From positions 1 through 48,411 of the forward strand of contig CAZRSA010000004.1 of the NCBI GenBank assembly GCA_964602525.1: DNA of 48,411 bases, in the 5' to 3' direction. Numbering within the stretch: the stretch's first letter is position 1; every line of letters begins with the position of its first letter. The DNA comes from Lentisalinibacter sp964602525 (GTDB lineage Bacteria; Pseudomonadota; Gammaproteobacteria; Steroidobacterales; Woeseiaceae). Positions 25,556 to 33,997 of this stretch are shown here, piece by piece. The translations under genes were made by a program, and so were the position numbers. Below the pieces are notes generated by a model, which was not told the DNA's origin, did not search any database, and was given only the letters and a program-made list of their open reading frames with translations.

Positions 25556-25579
25556 GTTCCGGCGCTGGTTCCGGCGCTG
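25556..25579. repeat. Two tandem copies of a 12-base unit
   Basis: GTTCCGGCGCTG repeated twice without a gap in the leader of the DUF3598-like gene. A short local duplication; no function inferred. Confidence 0.6.
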
Positions 25580-25691
25580 GTCAGTGCTCCGGATACGGGT
25601 ACCATACTGCACTCGCGGGCCCGCGGGCAGACCCGGGCGGCCCGGCGCCGCGCGGCTCGACCGCCCGCCGGGCCGGCGGCATGCTCCCGCG

Positions 25692-26034
25692 ATGGCGCCC
25701 TCACCGCCCCTCATCGAGATCCGCACGCCGTCGTCTGGCGGGGCGGCACCCGGGTGTTCGACGGCCTGGATCCGACCACCGAGGCCGGCCGGCACACGAC
25801 CGTCCTCGGCCCGAACGGCGCGGGCAAGGCGACGCTGCTGCAGCTGATCAGCCGCGAAATCTACCCCGAGGTGCGGGACGAACCCGTCGTGCGGGTCATG
25901 GAGCAGGGCCTGCACGTGGTGAGCGAACTGCGGAGGCGGCCCAGCCTCGTCTCCCACGACCTGCAGCGCGAGTACCCGGACGGCGTGGCGGTCCGAGTGG
26001 TGGAGTCAGAGGGTTTCTTCGTCGCCCTGGCCGG
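25692..26034 (+). pseudogene. Remnant of an ABC-transporter ATP-binding protein
   Basis: The reading starts MAPSPPLIEIR and continues, one frame over, as VVWRGGTRVFDGLD, as if one base were lost near 25722. It then runs through a Walker A (LGPNGAGKATLL, with Ala replacing the usual Ser/Thr after the lysine), ISREIYPEVRD, ELRRRPSLVSHDLQREY and GFFVALAG. These match in order the first 110 or so residues of ModF-like ABC ATPases, which have about 260. The Q-loop region is partly degraded, and everything from the ABC signature on is missing. The remnant runs into the convergent cytochrome gene, overlapping it by about 29 bases. Frameshift, altered Walker A and lost C-terminus mark it as non-functional. 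Confidence 0.7.
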
Positions 26035-27169
26035 CTGGCACCCCGCGGCAGTCCCCGCGCATGCCCGCGATCCACGCGCGCACGAGGGCGACGCCCTCCA
26101 CGTGCACGACCGCGCGGCCGAGCTCCGGCATGGCCTCGCCCGGGTCGCTGGTCTCCATGCGGTAGACGAGGATCGAGGCGTCCGGATCGCCGGGCACGAT
26201 GGAGTACAGCCGGTTCCCCGACCCGCCTCCCGCCGCGATGGGCGGCTTGCAGCGGCCGAGCCGCCGCGGCTCGGTGGTATCGATGTCCAGGAACAGTCCG
26301 GAGGTATCCGCCGCTCCGGCGGGGTTGTGGCAATGGCCGCAGTTGACGTCGAGATAGGCGCGAGCCCGAGCCTCCAGGGCGGCATCCCCGGGGTCGTCCC
26401 AGCGCGGCAGCCGCGGGGCCGCCGCGGCCGGCGGCGCGCCCGTGAGATAGCCGGCCTGTGTCCACGCCGCGAGCTGGTCGCCGCCGCCGGGTGCCGCCGC
26501 CCTGTCGGGTCCCACGGCGTTCAGATTACGGGTCTTCGGACCCAGGGGGCGGAGCTGACGGCTGCCGTGGTCCGGCCGATGGCAGCCGGCGCACTGGTTG
26601 GCGTCGGGCACGACGTAGGTGAACGGCTGGCCGGTGCCGCCGTCGGCGACGAGCGTCAGGGGCACCAGATCGCCGACCCGGCGGAGCAGCGCATCGGACT
26701 GCGCCTCGTTCCAGACGTAAGGGTAGGCCTCCCAGCCGTCGGCCTGTTTCACGAGCAGGCGGGTCTCGACGAGGCGCACGCCGGCGAGGTGTAGCGCCGT
26801 GCCGTCGAACACGCGACCGGAGGCTTCGGCCCGCACGGCATCCGGGCCGGCGGCCGGGTAGTAGAAGGTCTTGGTGAGGATGGTGCCCGTCGGGAACTCC
26901 CAGTCGCCGGTCTGCCGGTAGCGGGCAGCGCGGCCTGCAGGCATCCAGACCGTGCGCAGCTTCTGCGCATAGTCGGAGAACAACGGCGTGTTCAGGTCGT
27001 ACGGCAGCACCCGTTCGTTCAGCACCAGCCGGTCACCCTCGGCGAGGATCAGCCCCCACGCGCTCAGCCGTTCGGGCGGAGACTCGTGGAAGACGGTGGC
27101 GGGACGGTCGCTGCAAGCCGCGACGAGCACCAGCGCCGCCAGCACGGCGATAGTGCGGCGCCGGCTCAT
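26006..27169 (-). CDS. SO2930-family diheme c-type cytochrome lipoprotein
   Basis: 387 residues. The signal peptide ends in a lipobox (LVLVAAC). Two covalent heme sites are present: CAGCH (193-197) and CGHCH (277-281). The N-terminal part contains PYDLNTPLFSDYAQKLRTVW, typical of the SO2930 family. It should be a periplasmic membrane-attached electron carrier or redox enzyme. Its ATG overlaps the stop of the beta-helix lipoprotein gene (ATGA), so the two are coupled. The 3' end has swallowed the tail of the ABC remnant on the other strand. Confidence 0.9.
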   Translation of the reverse strand: MSRRRTIAVLAALVLVAACSDRPATVFHESPPERLSAWGLILAEGDRLVLNERVLPYDLNTPLFSDYAQKLRTVWMPAGRAARYRQTGDWEFPTGTILTKTFYYPAAGPDAVRAEASGRVFDGTALHLAGVRLVETRLLVKQADGWEAYPYVWNEAQSDALLRRVGDLVPLTLVADGGTGQPFTYVVPDANQCAGCHRPDHGSRQLRPLGPKTRNLNAVGPDRAAAPGGGDQLAAWTQAGYLTGAPPAAAAPRLPRWDDPGDAALEARARAYLDVNCGHCHNPAGAADTSGLFLDIDTTEPRRLGRCKPPIAAGGGSGNRLYSIVPGDPDASILVYRMETSDPGEAMPELGRAVVHVEGVALVRAWIAGMRGDCRGVPAGQGDEETL

Positions 27170-28419
27170 GTCTCCGCGTCGGCCAGCGCCAGTTCCACGG
27201 CCGGCAGCTTGTCGTGGCTGCAGCGGTGGGCGGCCATGTCCGTGGTGACGTCCGCGCTGTTGTTGCCCATGTCGGCGTTAAGCACCAGGGCCGGGCCGTT
27301 GTCCACGCAGATGGCATAAGGCGGCTTCAGCGCGCCGGACTCGTCGGTCTTGGCCGGGTTGGCGTAGCCGTCCCAGAGGATATCCGGCAGAGAGCCGCGG
27401 AGCCCGAACATGGCCACCTTCAGGGTCTTCAGTGCCAGTGTATCCGGCGAGTCGCCGCCGCCGGAGAACCGGTTGCCATAGATGTAGATGGTCTCCGGGT
27501 AGGGATCGTAGTTCTCGGCCACTTCCATCGTGCCCTCGAACCCGGAGGAGAAATAACTCGAGACGATCAGGTTGGCCGTCTCGTTATCGGCGATGTCGTT
27601 GTCGAAAATCTCCACCCGGTCGTTGGCGTTGATCAGCACGCCCGTACCGGCCGGCACGCCCGACACCGCGGTGCCGTCCGGTGCGAAATTGGCCGTGTTG
27701 TTGGCGACGACCCGGTTGCGATAGACCCGGCTGGAATGGCCCGGCTGAGGCAGGTCCGGCATGTTGAACACCAGGATTCCGCCCGTGTTGTTGGTGGCAA
27801 GATTATCGTAGACGTCGGCGCCGACGGTGTTCTCGATCTCGATACCGGCCACGTTGAACTCGGCACGATTGTCGCGCACCACCACGTTACGCGACTGCCC
27901 GACGTAGATTCCCGCGTCGGAGGCCCCTATTGCCACGCAGTCCTCGAGCAGCAGATTCTCCACCTGCACGGGATAGAGGCCGTAGGCCCCGTTGTCGGTA
28001 TCCGGCCCGCCGGTCCATTCGGCCCGCACCCGGCGGATGACGATGTTGCGGCCCTCGTTCACCTTCAGCGCGTCGCCGACGGTGTCCTCGATGGCGAGAT
28101 CCTCGATGAGGAAGTCGCTGGCGTTGACCAGCAGGCCCTCCGCCCCCTGCACCTGGCCGGCGAACGAGAGCACCGAGCGGTCCATGCCGGCACCGCGGAT
28201 GGTGACGCCGTCGGTGTTCAGCGTCAGACTGCGGCTGATGCGGTGTACGCCCGGAGGTATCTCGATGACGTCACCGGGCCGGGCGTCGATGAGGGCCTCC
28301 AGCAGCAGGTCCTGATACCCGGTATCGGCACTGCCAGCCTCGCCGGCCTCGTCGGCGGGCGGGCCGCAGGCGGCGAGTGCCGCCAGACCGATGACGATCC
28401 ACAGATGACGTGCGTGCAT
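27166..28419 (-). CDS. Parallel beta-helix lipoprotein (partner of the SO2930-type cytochrome)
   Basis: 417 residues. Lipobox LAALAAC at the N-terminus. The body is a right-handed parallel beta-helix with many short strand repeats (LNTDGVTIRGAG, ASDFLIEDLAIEDT, GRNIVIRRVRAEW, VENLLLEDCVAIG, SRNVVVRDNRAEF, GADVYDNLATNN, RVEIFDNDIADN). The N-terminal IEIPPGVHRIS is typical of pectate-lyase-like folds. It may bind or cleave a polysaccharide. GGGGGAG precedes the ATG. The four-base overlap with the cytochrome gene indicates a functional pair. Confidence 0.87.
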   Translation of the reverse strand: MHARHLWIVIGLAALAACGPPADEAGEAGSADTGYQDLLLEALIDARPGDVIEIPPGVHRISRSLTLNTDGVTIRGAGMDRSVLSFAGQVQGAEGLLVNASDFLIEDLAIEDTVGDALKVNEGRNIVIRRVRAEWTGGPDTDNGAYGLYPVQVENLLLEDCVAIGASDAGIYVGQSRNVVVRDNRAEFNVAGIEIENTVGADVYDNLATNNTGGILVFNMPDLPQPGHSSRVYRNRVVANNTANFAPDGTAVSGVPAGTGVLINANDRVEIFDNDIADNETANLIVSSYFSSGFEGTMEVAENYDPYPETIYIYGNRFSGGGDSPDTLALKTLKVAMFGLRGSLPDILWDGYANPAKTDESGALKPPYAICVDNGPALVLNADMGNNSADVTTDMAAHRCSHDKLPAVELALADAET

Positions 28420-28648
28420 GCTCCCCCTCCCGAGCCGTGGCCCGTTGCGTGTGGTCCGCCGTATTGTAGCGAACCCGGCGGCCGCGCACCGGCGCGGGGG
28501 ATCCGTCGGAGTGTGACCTGCACCCGGGCATTCCCGCCGGTTTTCCGGTGCAATCAGCAGTGGCGCGGCCGGTGCCGTCGCCCCGGAGGCGGGCGACTCG
28601 GCGCCACAGTCAGCAGGTTTGACATAATCCTCGACGATCCGCGGAGCC

Positions 28649-29866
28649 ATGGAGACCCAGGTGACGGACTACACCCCGGTACTCGACAACCCCTACGCCC
28701 GGCAGCTGGCATCCGGTTTCCGCTGGCTGCGCTTCGGGCGTCGGCTCGAGGAGGAGTACCAGCAGCACCACCTCGCCATGACGCTGCTGCAGACCCGCGC
28801 CGGCCTGGGACTCGGGCTGGTCCTGCTGCTGGCGCTCATCGCCGTGGACCGGCATTTCATGCCGCCGGACTACGCCCACATCTCGAATCCGGTCCGCCTC
28901 TTCGTGATCATCCCGGCGGTGCTGGGCGTGCTGCTGCTCTCCTACTGGCAGCCGGCCCAGCGCGTCATCAAGGCGTTCACCATGGTCGCGGCGCTCATCG
29001 CCGGACTGGGCTCCCTGTCCATCGGCGTCCTGGCCGCCGACCTCGGCACGCCCTACTATTTCTCGGGCTTCATGACCATCACGGTCTACATCTATTTCTT
29101 CCTCGGCCTCGGCTTCTACTACGCGATGGCCACCGCGCTGACGCTGCTTGCGACCTTCGTCGGCCTCAGCCTGGCGCTGCAGGGCGTGACCGTCGACCTG
29201 ATGTACAACGGCCTGTACATCCTGTTCACCAACATCATCGGTCTCTTCGGCGCCTACTCACTGGAGCGCAGCCGGCGGCGCAGCTTCCTGGAGGCCAACC
29301 TGATGGAACGCGTCGCCGGGCAGGACAAGCTGACCGGACTGAGCAACCGGCGCGCCTTCGACGAGCGCTTTCGCAGCGCTTGGCAGGAGGGCTCCGACGA
29401 GGGAGCACGGCTCGGCCTGCTGCTGATCGACGTCGATCACTTCAAGCAATACAACGACCAGTACGGCCACCAGGCCGGCGACCGGGCACTGATCACCGTG
29501 GCGAAAACGGTGCGCAACGCCATCCGCCGGCCGACGGACATGGCGGCGCGCTACGGCGGGGAGGAATTCGTGGTGCTGCTCACGGGCACCACGGACCAAT
29601 ACGCCGCGAAACTGGCCGAGCACATCCGGCTCAGCATCCTCGAGCTCGGCATCCCGCACCGGGTGGACGGCCGGCCCGCGAAACTGACCGTCAGCATCGG
29701 CGTGGCCACCACGCAGCCGGCCGCAGACCGGCGCAGCTCCGAGGGCCTGATCCAGATGGCGGACGAGGCCCTCTATGCCGCGAAGGCGGGCGGGCGCAAC
29801 CAGGTACAGATCGCGGCGCCGGACCCCGACATGCAGACGGGGACCTTCCGCGTGGGAGCCGCCTGA
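28649..29866 (+). CDS. Membrane-bound diguanylate cyclase
   Basis: 405 residues. Six or so transmembrane helices (about 48-210) form a sensory membrane domain (7TM/MASE-like arrangement), followed by a GGDEF domain. The active-site signature is GGEEF (303-307), fully compatible with c-di-GMP synthesis, and an inhibitory I-site RPTD (294-297) lies exactly five residues before it, so product inhibition is expected. GGAG lies just upstream of the ATG, though closer than ideal. Together with the EAL protein at 1780-3975, the window has one synthesising and one degrading c-di-GMP enzyme, not adjacent. Confidence 0.92.
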   Translation: METQVTDYTPVLDNPYARQLASGFRWLRFGRRLEEEYQQHHLAMTLLQTRAGLGLGLVLLLALIAVDRHFMPPDYAHISNPVRLFVIIPAVLGVLLLSYWQPAQRVIKAFTMVAALIAGLGSLSIGVLAADLGTPYYFSGFMTITVYIYFFLGLGFYYAMATALTLLATFVGLSLALQGVTVDLMYNGLYILFTNIIGLFGAYSLERSRRRSFLEANLMERVAGQDKLTGLSNRRAFDERFRSAWQEGSDEGARLGLLLIDVDHFKQYNDQYGHQAGDRALITVAKTVRNAIRRPTDMAARYGGEEFVVLLTGTTDQYAAKLAEHIRLSILELGIPHRVDGRPAKLTVSIGVATTQPAADRRSSEGLIQMADEALYAAKAGGRNQVQIAAPDPDMQTGTFRVGAA

Positions 29867-29885
29867 CCGCCCCTCACGCGGCTGC

Positions 29886-30557
29886 TCAGACGGCCGGTTC
29901 CGGCGGCGGCAGGTGGCCCGTCTTCACCCAAAGGACGGCGCCGGCCTCCGACGTCACCGCGTGACGGCTGCCCGGCGGCAGACGCAGCCAGTCCCCGGTC
30001 AGGTATTCGCGCTCGCCGTCTGCGAGTCCGCCTTCGAGCAGGAACGTCTCCTCGCCGCCCGGATGCTCGTGTTGCGGCACCCGCGACCCGGGCGCCAGGC
30101 GATACAGCGCCACCCGCTCGCTCCCGTGGGCATGCAGGGGCAGGCACTCGACCCCGTCGACACCCGTCGGCTGCCAGTCGCCTTCCCGGATATCGACGAC
30201 CACCCGTGCTGTGTCGTCGTCGGCGAACTGGCGCAGCTTGACCAGCAGCACGCAGCCTGCCGGGCTGGCGGGCGCATGGGATGTGCCCGGCGGGTTGCGC
30301 ACGTAGGTGCCCGCAGGGTAGTCGCCGTATTCGTCGGCGAACACGCCTTCCAGCACCAGGAACTCCTCGCCCCTGGCGTGGGTGTGTTCGGGGAAGCGGC
30401 TCCGCGGCGCATAGCGCACCAGGCTGGTGGCCCGGGCCACCTCGTCGCCGACCCGGTCCAGCATGCGCCGCTCCACACCCGGCGTGGGTGACGGAATCCA
30501 CTCCATCTCGCCGGTCCGTGCGAAGGCGGGTGCCGAGAAGTCTGCGTTGACGCGCAT
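29886..30557 (-). CDS. Double-cupin protein, ChrR-like
   Basis: 223 residues in two cupin repeats. Repeat one contains PEHTHARGEEFLVLEG and Pro-Gly-Thr-rich turns; repeat two contains PQHEHPGGEETFLLEG. Each has the HxH...E metal ligands of ChrR-type cupins. No zinc-finger ASD domain precedes them, so it is not an anti-sigma factor; a metal-dependent dioxygenase or sensor role is possible. GGAG precedes the ATG. Downstream neighbour of the TonB receptor on the same strand, separated by a terminator. Confidence 0.82.
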   Translation of the reverse strand: MRVNADFSAPAFARTGEMEWIPSPTPGVERRMLDRVGDEVARATSLVRYAPRSRFPEHTHARGEEFLVLEGVFADEYGDYPAGTYVRNPPGTSHAPASPAGCVLLVKLRQFADDDTARVVVDIREGDWQPTGVDGVECLPLHAHGSERVALYRLAPGSRVPQHEHPGGEETFLLEGGLADGEREYLTGDWLRLPPGSRHAVTSEAGAVLWVKTGHLPPPEPAV

Positions 30558-30578
30558 CGTCAGTCTCCGCAGGAAAGA

Positions 30579-30606
30579 AGGCCCCTGATGCCGAGACCAG
30601 GGGCCT
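30579..30606 (-). terminator. Rho-independent terminator of the TonB receptor gene
   Basis: On the minus strand AGGCCCCTG and CAGGGGCCT form a perfect 9-bp stem with a 10-base loop, followed by TCTTTCC, about 38 bases after the receptor's stop. Confidence 0.7.
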
Positions 30607-30643
30607 CCTCCGGCAAGTCGCCGGACGAATGGTCAGCCGGAAA

Positions 30644-32875
30644 TCAGAACGAGTACTCGGCCTCGAAACCGATGATCCGGCCCTTGTTCAGCGGCGAAAA
30701 GGTAGCGCCCGGCCCCGGCGTTACCGGCAGCACCGCGCCGCCCAGCGGTCCGCCCGCGAAGATGTCGGGCAGCTGGGTATCGCCGCCGATGGTCACCTCG
30801 TCCTTCAGGTTCTTGCCGTAGACGGAGAGCTTCAGGGCGCGGTCCATGAGGTACAGCGAGATGCTGGCATCCAGCATGTCGGCCTCTTTCAGCAGCCCCT
30901 CGTTGTTGTCCGTATACGGGGCCTGGTCACGGTGATTGAAGCTGACCAGCGCGTTCACCGCCATCCCGTTGCCGATGTCCTGGTCGTAGATGAGGCTGGC
31001 GCCGTAGGACCAGGGCGCCAGACGCGGGATGTCGAGCGCCTCGTCCTCCTCGTTTACCTCGCCGTCGCCGGAGATGTCGAAGATCACGTTGTCGTACTCA
31101 CCGTCCACATAGCCGGCGTTCACCGTCGCGGTCAGGCTATCGGTGACGAATGCCCGGGCCTCGAAGTCGAAGCCCTGGATGGTGGCATCCGCCGTGTTGT
31201 CGATGATCTGGATGACGCCCGCCTGATTGCCGGGGAGATTGACCTCGCGCTGCAGATCCTCCAGCTGGTTATGGAAGACCGCCGCGTTCACCCGCACACG
31301 GCCGTCCAGCAGGTCGGTCTTGACGCCCACCTCGAAGGAATCCTGGGTCTCCTGGTCGAAGGGGCCGGGCGACGCGGTGGGCGAGGTGTTGCGCAGGTTG
31401 TAGCCGCCGCTGCGGAAGCCGCGCGTGTAGAAGCCGTAGACCTGGGTGACGTCGTTCGGCCGCCACTGGAAACCGATCTTCGGCGTGAAGGCGTCCCAGC
31501 TCTCGTCATCCACCAGGTTGTAGAAGCTGCAGCCGTTCTCGATGGTGCAGGCCGGCGCGCCACCGAGGTCAGGCAGGCCCAGCGTGGCGATCTGCACGTC
31601 CTTGTCCTCGGAGCTGTAACGGGCGCCGATGTTGATGGTCCAGCGCTCGCTAAGCTGCCAGTCCACCTGGGTGAACACACCCCAGGTCGACTGCTCCTGG
31701 ATGCCGCCGCCCACGATCTGGTTGGTACCGAAGATCAGGTTGCGCTCTTCGCGGTAGTCCAGATCCTGGGTCAGGTAATACAGGCCGCTGGCCACGAAGA
31801 AGTTGCCGAAGGCGCCCGAGTACCGGAGTTCGTTGGAGATCTGATCCTGCTGGGTCAGCGCGCGGGAATGGAACAGGAAGAACGGCGAGGCGTCGATGTC
31901 GCCCGACGACAGGCTCTCGTAATCGCGCCATGCGAGGATATTGACGATTTCACCGTCGCCGAACGCGACGTCGAGAGTCGTCTCCAGGATGGCCTGATCC
32001 CACTCGTTGTCGTAGGAGCCGGGCTCGTCGATGGAGAAGTCGAAGCTCTCCCGGCTGAACAGGCCGCTGTTCTGACCGGCCGGACCGTCGCCATCGGCGC
32101 GTCCGTTCTCCGTGCGCAGCAGGAACTCCAGCGCGTCCGTAGCACGCCAGGTGAGGCCGGTGCGGATGAGGACCGTATCGGCCTCGCCGAAGTCGCTGCC
32201 GTCGAATTCGTTGGTGTGCCAGCCACCGTCCTTGTTGTGGTAGACGGCGAGCTTGCCGAGCAGCCTGCCGGACTCGCTGAGCGGGCCCGAGAAGACGCCG
32301 GAGGTGACGACGTTGTTGCCGGTCTCCACGGCCGCCTTGGCCTTGACCGACAGCTCCTCGGTGGGCCGGCTGGTCTGCAGCAGCACCGCACCGCCGGTCA
32401 CGTTGCGGCCGAACAGCAGCCCCTGCGGCCCGCGCAGCACCTCGATGCTCTCGAGATCGAAGGTGTCGAAGACCACGCCGCCGTTGATGCCGTAGTACAT
32501 CCCGTCCACGAACACGCCCACGGTAGGGTCGATGGACGGGATGGAGCTGTTGATCCCCAGACCGCGGATCGAGAAGTTCGCCACACCCCGGGTGGTGCCG
32601 ATGTCCTCGAGCTGCACGTTGGGTATGCCGTAGCCGAGCGCCTTCAGATCGCGCAGGTAGAGTGCGTCGATCTGCTCCTCGCCGAGTGCGGTAACGGCCA
32701 CCGGCACGTCCTGGACTTCCTGACCACCGGCGCGTTTTGTCGCGGTGACGATGATCTCTTCGACGAAGGCATCCTGTGCCCCCTGAGCCTGCGCGAGCGT
32801 AGCCGCGCCCGTCATGCCGGCGAGCGCCACCATTGCGGTCGCCCACCCGGCGATACCGGATTTTCCGTGTTTCAC
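30644..32875 (-). CDS. TonB-dependent outer-membrane receptor
   Basis: 743 residues. A signal peptide (cleavage near LAQA) is followed by a TonB box-like EEIIVTATKR, a plug domain (VPVAVTALGEEQI, FSIRGLG, VEVLRGPQG-like IEVLRGPQGLLFGRN) and a beta-barrel ending in the usual aromatic residue (FEAEYSF). It imports an unknown ligand, perhaps a siderophore, vitamin or sugar-like compound; sphingomonad and marine gammaproteobacterial receptors look similar. The start is GTG 32875 with an excellent GGGGGAGA ribosome site. A TTGACG-N18-TATCCT promoter lies about 95-125 bases upstream. Confidence 0.93.
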   Translation of the reverse strand: MKHGKSGIAGWATAMVALAGMTGAATLAQAQGAQDAFVEEIIVTATKRAGGQEVQDVPVAVTALGEEQIDALYLRDLKALGYGIPNVQLEDIGTTRGVANFSIRGLGINSSIPSIDPTVGVFVDGMYYGINGGVVFDTFDLESIEVLRGPQGLLFGRNVTGGAVLLQTSRPTEELSVKAKAAVETGNNVVTSGVFSGPLSESGRLLGKLAVYHNKDGGWHTNEFDGSDFGEADTVLIRTGLTWRATDALEFLLRTENGRADGDGPAGQNSGLFSRESFDFSIDEPGSYDNEWDQAILETTLDVAFGDGEIVNILAWRDYESLSSGDIDASPFFLFHSRALTQQDQISNELRYSGAFGNFFVASGLYYLTQDLDYREERNLIFGTNQIVGGGIQEQSTWGVFTQVDWQLSERWTINIGARYSSEDKDVQIATLGLPDLGGAPACTIENGCSFYNLVDDESWDAFTPKIGFQWRPNDVTQVYGFYTRGFRSGGYNLRNTSPTASPGPFDQETQDSFEVGVKTDLLDGRVRVNAAVFHNQLEDLQREVNLPGNQAGVIQIIDNTADATIQGFDFEARAFVTDSLTATVNAGYVDGEYDNVIFDISGDGEVNEEDEALDIPRLAPWSYGASLIYDQDIGNGMAVNALVSFNHRDQAPYTDNNEGLLKEADMLDASISLYLMDRALKLSVYGKNLKDEVTIGGDTQLPDIFAGGPLGGAVLPVTPGPGATFSPLNKGRIIGFEAEYSF

Positions 32876-33225
32876 GATTTCTCCCCCTGTAATCTCTGCA
32901 CGTGCCGAATTCGGCCCGCAGTTGCATGCAGGGCGGTAAGCGGCCGCGGCCGTTTCCCCCTGCCGGTGCAGGATAGCGATGCGCTTTCGGACCCGTCAAG
33001 CAGATTGTCGGCTTGCCGCAACAGCAGGGAGCGGAACGGGCGCACCGTGGAAGCCCTGTGCAGCATTCCCGGGCCGGCGGCGGGCGAACGCCAGCTTTTA
33101 TGTACAATGATTTCGGCTGGCTGGCCGAGCCAGAAGCGGACGCTTCGCAAGAGCACCGGCACAGCCCGCCCCTTGTTGCTCCAGAGCCACAATGGCAGGC
33201 TGCAGCGTCGGCGACGGGAGATCCC
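32876..33225. other. Intergenic region between TonB receptor and alanyl-tRNA editing genes
   Basis: 350 bases without a gene. It holds the TonB promoter, two small palindromes in the TonB leader (GCCGAATTCGGC at 32904-32915 and TGCATGCA at 32923-32930) and a TACAAT (33103-33108) on the plus strand that may serve the editing gene. No tRNA fold seen. Confidence 0.5.
32970..32999 (-). promoter_or_regulatory. Sigma-70 promoter of the TonB receptor gene
   Basis: TTGACG (32994-32999), 18-base spacer, TATCCT (32970-32975) on the minus strand; expected start near 32962, giving a leader of about 87 bases. Confidence 0.6.
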
Positions 33226-33933
33226 ATGACGGAAAGACTTTTCGAGCAAGACGCCTATCGGCAGGACTGCGAGGCGACCGTCGTCGCCGCGGACGAGACC
33301 GGCATCGTTCTGGACCGCACGGTGTTCTATCCACAGGGAGGTGGCCAGCCCGGCGACCGGGGTTACCTGGAGCCGGCCGGTGGCGGGCGCATCGGGATCG
33401 TCGATACCCGCAACGGCGAGGCCGGGACCATTCGGCACATTCCCGCCGACGGCGCCCCGCTCCCGTCCCCCGGCGACCGGGTGCATGCGGTGATCGACTG
33501 GGATCTGCGCTACCGGCACATGCGCATGCACACCTGCCTGCACCTGGTGGGCGCGGTGATCCCCCACGGCGTCACTGGCGGCAACATCAGCGCGAGCAAG
33601 AGCCGGCTCGACTTCGACATGGAGGAGACGCTGGACAAGGAAGCGGTCACGGCAGCGGTGAACGCACTGATTGCCGGGGACCACGAAGTGGGTTCCCGCT
33701 GGATCACGGGCGAGGAGCTGCGCACGCAGCCGGAACTCGTGCGCACCATGTCGGTCTCACCGCCGATGAACGCGGCGCATATCCGGCTTCTCGAGATTCC
33801 CGGCGTCGACCTCCAGCCCTGCGGTGGCACACACGTGCGCCGGACCGGCGAGATCGGACCGATACGGGTCAGCAAGATCGAGAAGAAGGGCCGCCATAAC
33901 CGGCGCGTGAATATCGTATTCGCGGACGCCTGA
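33226..33933 (+). CDS. Alanyl-tRNA editing protein (AlaX type)
   Basis: 235 residues, a free-standing homologue of the AlaRS editing domain that hydrolyses mischarged Ser- or Gly-tRNA(Ala) in the cytoplasm. Zinc ligands are visible: H102-T-C-L-H106 and C199 plus H203 in PCGGTHV. The N-terminal VFYPQGGGQPGDRG is the conserved AlaX signature. GGGAGA precedes the ATG at 33226; the longer upstream frame is not homologous. Short AlaX-S/M type, without the C-terminal extension. Confidence 0.92.
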   Translation: MTERLFEQDAYRQDCEATVVAADETGIVLDRTVFYPQGGGQPGDRGYLEPAGGGRIGIVDTRNGEAGTIRHIPADGAPLPSPGDRVHAVIDWDLRYRHMRMHTCLHLVGAVIPHGVTGGNISASKSRLDFDMEETLDKEAVTAAVNALIAGDHEVGSRWITGEELRTQPELVRTMSVSPPMNAAHIRLLEIPGVDLQPCGGTHVRRTGEIGPIRVSKIEKKGRHNRRVNIVFADA

Positions 33934-33997
33934 ACCGCCGCCCGGACCACGCGGTATGGCCGCGCCGCGCAGTACCCGACGACACCCGAGAGGCACC

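Noticed and set aside
32904..32930. Palindromes GCCGAATTCGGC and TGCATGCA in the TonB receptor leader
   Set aside because: Single short palindromes downstream of the probable transcription start, unrelated to each other and to the EBP array; chance cannot be excluded.
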